Positions 59,625 to 64,000 of a stretch of 64,000 nucleotides of DNA are shown in pieces; within the stretch, counting starts at the first letter, position 1; each line of letters begins with the position of its first letter. Below the pieces are notes generated by a model. That model was not told where the DNA came from. It searched no databases and was given only the letters and a program-made list of their open reading frames with translations. The position numbers were made by a program, and so were the translations under genes. The DNA is from SKLM01 sp964575455 (GTDB lineage Bacteria > Chloroflexota > Anaerolineae > B4-G1), in contig CAZNRX010000001.1 in assembly GCA_964575455.1 (NCBI GenBank), positions 124,001 to 188,000 of the forward strand. Direction: 5' to 3'.

Positions 59625-60584
59625 TTGAGAGAGCTGCTATCCGTGTTAATCACCCTATTCATCTTCCCGGGGCTTGGGTTCCTGGTCGCTTGTGCGTTCC
59701 TCTTCGAGTGGATCGACCGGCGCACCATCGCGCGCCTCCAGGGTCGCGTCGGACCGCCCTGGTACCAGCCACTGGCCGACCTGCTGAAGCTCCTCTCCAA
59801 GGAGAGCGTGCTCCCCCGCCAGGCCGACCGGCCGATCTGCACGGCGCTGCCCGTCGTCGCGCTGGCCGCGGTGCTCACCGCCGCGCTGTACATCCCGGTC
59901 GGCGGACGCGTGGTCTACGCCTTCGAGGGGGACCTGATCGTGGTCCTGTTCCTGCTCAGCCTTCCCGCGTTGTTCTACTTCCTGGCCGGATGGGTCTCCG
60001 TGGGCATCTACAGCATCATTGGGGGCAGCCGCTCGGTGCTCCAGTATTTTTCCTATGAGGTGCCGTTCCTCATGGCGCTCAGCGCCCCGGCGATTCTGAC
60101 CGGGTCCTGGTCGATCTCGGACATCATCACCCAGCAGGCGGAGGCCGGATGGATCCTGCTCGTGCAGCCCGTCGGGTTTTTGCTGGCTGTCGTCGGCTTG
60201 ATCGGCAAGCTGAAGCGGGTGCCCTTCGACATTCCGAAGGCCAAATCCGAGGTGGTCGGTGGGCCGCTGACCGAGTTCAGCGGCCGCAAGCTCGCGTTGT
60301 GGCACCTCACCGTCGACATCCAGACCGTCGCGGGCATCTTCCTGCTGGTCAATGTGTTCCTTGGCGGTGGTGACCTGACACTCCTGCAGGGGTCGACGCC
60401 GCTGGGCCTGGCCCGGGCGGTGACGTTTGCCGCTAAGGCCCTCGCCATGCTGCTGACCCTGTCCGTGACGAGCGTGCTCTACGCTCGCCTGCGTATCGAC
60501 CAGCTGGCCAGCCTGGGATGGCGTATTCTGGCGCCCCTGGGGTTGGTGCAGCTGGCGGCGACCATTTTGTTAGGAGTAGGCTGA
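59625..60584 (+). CDS. NuoH/MbhM-like membrane subunit
   Basis: The 319-residue polytopic subunit connects the hydrophilic arm to the ion-pumping subunits. It has FEWIDRRTIARLQGRVGPPWYQPLADLLKLLSKE (landmark; the conserved N-terminal loop of NuoH), SRSVLQYFSYEVPFLMAL with the conserved glutamate, KLKRVPFDIPKAKSEVVGGPLTEFSG (landmark) and about eight helices. The start codon is TTG, preceded by GGAAGGAAGG. It lies 22 bases after the large subunit gene and overlaps the start of the NuoI gene by one base. Confidence 0.9.
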   Translation: MRELLSVLITLFIFPGLGFLVACAFLFEWIDRRTIARLQGRVGPPWYQPLADLLKLLSKESVLPRQADRPICTALPVVALAAVLTAALYIPVGGRVVYAFEGDLIVVLFLLSLPALFYFLAGWVSVGIYSIIGGSRSVLQYFSYEVPFLMALSAPAILTGSWSISDIITQQAEAGWILLVQPVGFLLAVVGLIGKLKRVPFDIPKAKSEVVGGPLTEFSGRKLALWHLTVDIQTVAGIFLLVNVFLGGGDLTLLQGSTPLGLARAVTFAAKALAMLLTLSVTSVLYARLRIDQLASLGWRILAPLGLVQLAATILLGVG

Positions 60585-61003
60585 TGCCATCCCTCAAATC
60601 GCTGCTCTACATGCTCCCCCGTCTATGGGAGACGCTCTGCGAAAGGGTTAGCACCGTCGCCTACCCATTCGGTCCGCCGGAGATACCGCCTAATTTCAGA
60701 GGCCGGGTGAGAATCGAGGCCGATCTCTGCCGTGGCTGCGGCGCCTGCGTGCGAGACTGCCCGTCCTTTGCCCTTGAGCTGGAGAAAGAGAGCCGGGACG
60801 AGTTCCGTCTCATCTACTACCCGCGGCGCTGCATTTTCTGTGGCCAGTGCGAGGAGGGCTGTCGGTTCGACGCCATCCGGCTGACGAACGAGTTTACAAA
60901 GCCCTCCGTCGGCAGCAGGCCATCCCGCAAGGTGCTGGTGGACCGTCAGCCGGATGAGGAACCGAAGGACGAGGTCGATGAGAAGACCGACAACACAGAA
61001 TGA
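60584..61003 (+). CDS. NuoI-like ferredoxin subunit with two [4Fe-4S] clusters
   Basis: The 139-residue subunit has two cluster motifs: LCRGCGACVRDCPSFALE (C49, C52, C55, C59) and RCIFCGQCEEGCRFDAI (C83, C86, C89, C93). It passes electrons between soluble ferredoxin and the small subunit. There is no NuoE/F/G gene in the operon, so NADH is probably not the donor. The last 30 residues are acidic and lysine-rich. ATG 60584 overlaps the previous stop and has TAGGAGTAGG upstream. It is the last gene of the operon. Confidence 0.92.
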   Translation: MPSLKSLLYMLPRLWETLCERVSTVAYPFGPPEIPPNFRGRVRIEADLCRGCGACVRDCPSFALELEKESRDEFRLIYYPRRCIFCGQCEEGCRFDAIRLTNEFTKPSVGSRPSRKVLVDRQPDEEPKDEVDEKTDNTE

Positions 61004-61054
61004 CCGGGCCTGCTTCCAGTAGGCGCCAATCGCCGAGAGGCGTGATCCAGCGAG

Positions 61055-61067
61055 CACTCGCCGAGTG
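61055..61067. other. Short palindrome after the hydrogenase-type operon
   Basis: CACTCG-C-CGAGTG is a 13-base palindrome in the 117-base gap before the DedA-family gene. It could be an operator or a short hairpin; nothing else supports a role. Confidence 0.25.
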
Positions 61068-61120
61068 ATAATGTCTAGCCGATATCTGTGTCTATGCTGA
61101 CAGACTGAGGAAGGAGGAGT

Positions 61121-61846
61121 ATGCAACTGTTTACAGCGCTGATGGCCTATCTGGAGCAACTTGCCAATTCCGTCCCTCTGGAGATCTTCACCTTCTTTGG
61201 CACCATCCTGGAGGAGATCCTCGCTCCCATCCCTTCGCCGTTTGTGATGACGATCACCGGATCCATCGCCCGGGCCCAGGGCCATCTGCTCGGCTACCTC
61301 TTCATCGTCTCTTTGATCGGCGCCGCCGGTCGTGTTGTGGGTACCACGTTCCTTTACGTCCTGGCCGACTTTTTCGAGGATATTGTCATCGGCAGATTCG
61401 GCGAGTTCCTGGGCGTCTCGCACCGCGAGGTCGAACAGATCGGGTCCCGGTTCAACGGTACAGCTCGGGACTACCTGACCCTGATCATCCTGCGCAGCAT
61501 CCCCGTGATGCCCAGCTCTCCCATCTCCGTGGTCTGCGGGCTGGTGAAGCTCAACTACAAAGTCTTCGCCATCGGCACGGCCATCGGAAGCGTCTTCCGC
61601 AACTTCTTCTTCCTCTGGATCGGATTCACAGGGGTCGCCGCCACCGAATCGTTCATGGAGGGGTTTGAGAGCGTGGAGACCGTCGTGCAGGTTGTGTTCG
61701 TCCTGGCTCTTATCGGTGGCTTCTATTACTACTATAGGAAACGTGAGAGAGGAGAACTACTTCGGTCTCCTGATGACAAGGAGGAGAGCTCGACCGACGC
61801 CGCCGTCGAGACAAGACTCAACCCCGATGCGGATCGAGTCTCCTGA
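61121..61846 (+). CDS. DedA/VTT-family membrane protein
   Basis: The 241-residue product has the VTT fold of DedA/SNARE-associated proteins: the re-entrant EEILAPIPSPFVMTITGSIAR near residue 30, a glycine-rich segment GAAGRVVGTTFLYVLADFF, and the arginine-containing LIILRSIPVMPSSPISVVCGLVKLNY, followed by two C-terminal helices. DedA proteins help flip undecaprenyl phosphate or other polyprenyl or phospholipid substrates. A strong GAAGGAGGAG lies before the ATG. The C-terminal 35 residues are acidic and polar. Placement in the family is good; the substrate is unknown. Confidence 0.85.
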   Translation: MQLFTALMAYLEQLANSVPLEIFTFFGTILEEILAPIPSPFVMTITGSIARAQGHLLGYLFIVSLIGAAGRVVGTTFLYVLADFFEDIVIGRFGEFLGVSHREVEQIGSRFNGTARDYLTLIILRSIPVMPSSPISVVCGLVKLNYKVFAIGTAIGSVFRNFFFLWIGFTGVAATESFMEGFESVETVVQVVFVLALIGGFYYYYRKRERGELLRSPDDKEESSTDAAVETRLNPDADRVS

Positions 61847-61874
61847 TCGCTGCCTCTCTGCTGTGGCTGGCGGC

Positions 61875-61902
61875 TTGCCTGTGCTTAATGCGGGACTATA
61901 AT
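61875..61902 (+). promoter_or_regulatory. Sigma-A-type promoter for the SLC13-type transporter gene
   Basis: TTGCCT at 61875-61880 and a perfect TATAAT at 61897-61902 are 16 bases apart. The start would be near 61909, only about 23 bases before the TTG start codon. Confidence 0.6.
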
Positions 61903-61931
61903 TATCGAAAGCGATTCAAAAGGAGGATATC

Positions 61932-63752
61932 TTGACTCTCGAACAGGCGCTCGTATATGGCGTTATTGCGCTGACCCTGGTGGTGCTCGCACTAGAGCTC
62001 TGGCGGTACGATCTGGTAGCTCTGATGGGAATGTTGCTGCTGGTGGTAGTTGGGACCGTTTCCGTGGAGGAGGCGTTTGCGGGCTTCGGTGAGCCTGCGG
62101 TCATCACCATCGCGGCCGTACTGGTCGTCAGTCAGGGATTGCAGAATACAGGAGTGGTGGATCAGGTGGCCAAGCGGATGTCGGCCGTGGGAGACCGCCT
62201 CGGGCTGCAGTTGATGGTGCTATGCGGGTTGGTGATCATCAGCTCTGGTTTCATGAACAACATCGCGGCACTGGCTATCTTCATCCCGGTGGCTGTCAGG
62301 ATGGCAAGGGGGAGCGATCGTTCCCCTTCACTGTACCTCCTACCCATGGCCTTCAGCGCCCACCTGGGCGGGTTGATTACGCTCATCGGCATGCCCACCA
62401 ATCTCATGGTATCGGGACTCCGTGCTGAGTACGTGGGGGAGCGATTTGGTATGTTCGCTTTCGCTCCCATAGGGATTGCTGTATCCGTGGTTGGCGTGGC
62501 GTTCATCGCGCTGGCGGGCTGGCATCTCATCCCACGACGCCAAGAGGGAGCAGGTTTGGAAGGTGCCTTTACCGTGGGAGATTACCTTGCCGAGGTCGAG
62601 GTTCCCGAAGAGTCGGACATGGCAGATCTACGCCTGGTCGATCTAAAAGAGGTGACCCAGGCCGACGTGTGGATTGCCGCGATTGTGCGAGACGGCGATC
62701 GCATCACGAACCCCACGGGCTCTGAAAGGATACGGGCTAAGGATGATCTGCTCGTCCGTGGTCACACCGCAGACCTCCGGCAGTTCGTCCAGGAAGCCCG
62801 GGTCGAGCTCACAGAGTCGAAGCCCCTTGACGAGGAGGCCGAGGCCCCGGAAACGCACGCCGGCCTGTGGGAAGCCTTGAAGTCTCGGCTCCACGCGGAC
62901 GACGTTGAGACGATAGAAGCAGTCGTTAGACCTGATTCGGAGCTCGTAGGGAAGACGGCCCGTGACGTCGACCTGCGTAAGCGCTATGGCGTCAACCTGC
63001 TGGGTGTGTCTCGGTGTGACGAAGAGTACTGTCAGATCGTGGGGGCGACTGCCCTGGAGCCCGGCGACGTGTTGCTGGTGCAGGGCCGTCACGAGAGTAT
63101 GCATGAGGTGCTGGAGAACCTGGGGCTGCTCCCGTTGGCGGAACGGGAGATCCTCCTCGAGCCCCACCATATTGTACTAGGAGTCGGGATCTTTCTGGCG
63201 GCTTTGTTGACCGCGAGCCTGAACCTCCTCACTGTGCCCGTGGCGATGACGGCGGCTGCTGCCGCGATGGTCGTCGGAGGCGTGGTGTCTCTGCGTGAGG
63301 CCTATGCAGAGATCGAATGGCCTATCATTGTCCTGTATGGTGCGATGTTCTCAATGGGAGCAGCTATGGAAGCGACCGGGGGAGACCAGCTTATCGCCGA
63401 CCAGATCTTGCGGGCGTCGGCCTTTGTCTCCCCTGCCGTGTTGATGGTCGTGATCCTGGTGGTAACGATGCTGCTCTCAAACGTTGTGAACAACGCGGCG
63501 GCTGTTGTGTTGATGGCATCTATCGCCGTCAACGTGGCGCGTGGATTAGGAGCTTCGATAGACCTATTCCTGGTGGCCATTGCCGTCGGCAGCGCGTGTG
63601 CCTTCCTGACCCCGATTGGCCACGAGGCGAACGTGCTGGTTTTCGAACCAGGTGGCTATGAGTTCGCCGACTACTGGCGTCTGGGGTTGCCGCTGACGGT
63701 ACTTATGATCGCCGTCAGCGTGCCGCTGTTGCTCTGGCTGTGGCCGATTTGA
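61932..63752 (+). CDS. SLC13/ArsB-type permease with two RCK_C domains
   Basis: The 606-residue protein is built as a transporter half (residues 1-205), two cytoplasmic RCK_C (TrkA-C) domains at about 210-290 and 310-398 (RITNPTGSERIRAKDDLLVRG, VGATALEPGDVLLVQG) and a second transporter half. Each half has the SLC13 signature region: GFMNNIAALAIFIPVAVRMA with LITLIGMPTNLMVSG, and NVVNNAAAVVLMASIAVN with LTPIGHEANVLVFEPGGY. Such proteins import di- or tricarboxylates or sulfate, usually with Na+. The RCK_C domains suggest control by a small ligand. The TTG start at 61932 follows AGGAGGATATC. Confidence 0.88.
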   Translation: MTLEQALVYGVIALTLVVLALELWRYDLVALMGMLLLVVVGTVSVEEAFAGFGEPAVITIAAVLVVSQGLQNTGVVDQVAKRMSAVGDRLGLQLMVLCGLVIISSGFMNNIAALAIFIPVAVRMARGSDRSPSLYLLPMAFSAHLGGLITLIGMPTNLMVSGLRAEYVGERFGMFAFAPIGIAVSVVGVAFIALAGWHLIPRRQEGAGLEGAFTVGDYLAEVEVPEESDMADLRLVDLKEVTQADVWIAAIVRDGDRITNPTGSERIRAKDDLLVRGHTADLRQFVQEARVELTESKPLDEEAEAPETHAGLWEALKSRLHADDVETIEAVVRPDSELVGKTARDVDLRKRYGVNLLGVSRCDEEYCQIVGATALEPGDVLLVQGRHESMHEVLENLGLLPLAEREILLEPHHIVLGVGIFLAALLTASLNLLTVPVAMTAAAAAMVVGGVVSLREAYAEIEWPIIVLYGAMFSMGAAMEATGGDQLIADQILRASAFVSPAVLMVVILVVTMLLSNVVNNAAAVVLMASIAVNVARGLGASIDLFLVAIAVGSACAFLTPIGHEANVLVFEPGGYEFADYWRLGLPLTVLMIAVSVPLLLWLWPI

Positions 63753-63780
63753 CGACAACACCTTCTCGGGGAGGTGCGAC

Positions 63781-63800
63781 AGCGGGCGCATCCTCCCGCT
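63781..63800 (+). terminator. Possible terminator hairpin after the SLC13-type gene
   Basis: AGCGGG and CCCGCT form a 6-bp stem with an 8-base loop, 28 bases after the stop. No T run follows. Confidence 0.3.
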
Positions 63801-63831
63801 CGGCGCGCACGCCGTGCGTGGTCGACGAGGT

Positions 63832-64000
63832 GCAGCACCGGATAGCTTTGTACCGCTGCCTCGTCGTTGGGTAGTCGACGGCAGTTTCACCTGGGTGGTG
63901 TGCTTTCGCCGCCTGTGCGCGACTATGAACGCTTGGAAGAGACGCTTTTCGGATTGCATTTCATGGCCTTTGCCGTACTGATAGCGCAGGGGCTGTTGTC
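63832..64000 (+). pseudogene. Frameshifted 3' remnant of an IS5-type transposase
   Basis: From 63832 one frame reads SFVPLPRRWVVDGSFTWVVCFRRLC, the segment around the C-terminal glutamate region of IS5-family DDE transposases, usually PRRWVVERTFAWL-x-RFRRL. At 63918 the sense passes to another frame, which continues RDYERLEETLFGLHFMAFAVLIAQGLL to the window edge. (Both are excerpts across a break.) The catalytic glutamate of WVVER has become aspartate (WVVDG). Most of the gene upstream is missing. It is the decayed end of an insertion sequence; any terminal repeat would lie beyond 64000. Confidence 0.65.

Overview
The window looks like chromosomal DNA from a bacterium of the phylum Chloroflexota, possibly Anaerolineae-like. 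This is an inference from gene families and order: a division and cell wall cluster with mraZ at its head, a class II (B12-dependent) ribonucleotide reductase near nrdR, a group 4 [NiFe]-hydrogenase-type complex, many multi-GAF histidine kinases and GC-rich DNA. No rRNA, tRNA, CRISPR array or complete mobile element was found.

Layout. 1-2215 (minus): the start of a GH57 glycosidase, a decayed beta-propeller fragment, xylose isomerase and a decayed uroporphyrinogen-decarboxylase-like fragment. 2381-9933 (plus): a secreted, membrane-anchored protein, pth, mfd, two small membrane proteins, an SCP2-domain protein and an iron-containing alcohol dehydrogenase. 10161-28111 (plus): a nearly complete dcw cluster, mraZ-rsmH-ftsL-ftsI-murF-mraY-murD-ftsW-murG-(CvpA-like)-murC-murB-ddl-ftsQ-ftsA-ftsZ. 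It lacks murE and is headed by a four-copy MraZ operator. Convergent with ftsZ is a MalY/PatB-type aminotransferase (28475-29647). Divergent from that is nrdR, with its own promoter and a pair of NrdR-box-like sites, followed by a C39-like peptidase, a DsrE protein, a 44-bp tandem repeat, a broken methyltransferase, a membrane protein and nrdJ.

35568-48102 (minus) is a long, tightly packed gene string read from a near-consensus promoter at 48225-48253. It runs phosphohexomutase, deoxynucleoside kinase, a 1093-residue multi-GAF histidine kinase, a second deoxynucleoside kinase, a second histidine kinase, an AlaX-type tRNA editing protein, a degenerate metallo-beta-lactamase-fold protein, a TPR protein, a small propeptide-like protein and a trypsin-like protease that carries the same propeptide domain. 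Four junctions are 4-bp start/stop overlaps. Next come glutamine synthetase and a GT4 glycosyltransferase (minus).

51405-61003 (plus) is a twelve-gene operon for a membrane complex. Three antiporter-type subunits and small MrpB/C-like subunits join NuoA, B, C, D, H and I-type subunits. The large subunit keeps both CxxC pairs of [NiFe] hydrogenases, so it is more likely a ferredoxin-linked, ion-pumping hydrogenase than a complex I. The window closes with a DedA-family protein, an SLC13-type transporter with RCK_C domains and a frameshifted IS5-type transposase remnant.

Small repeats recur across the window. One is a purine-rich family built on cacgaag units, found between genes, at gene 3' ends and once in frame inside a kinase gene. 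Another is a 30-bp palindromic repeat present in frame in both ftsI and ddl. These, with the regulatory sites at mraZ and nrdR and the kinase/sensor operon, are the observations most worth following up.
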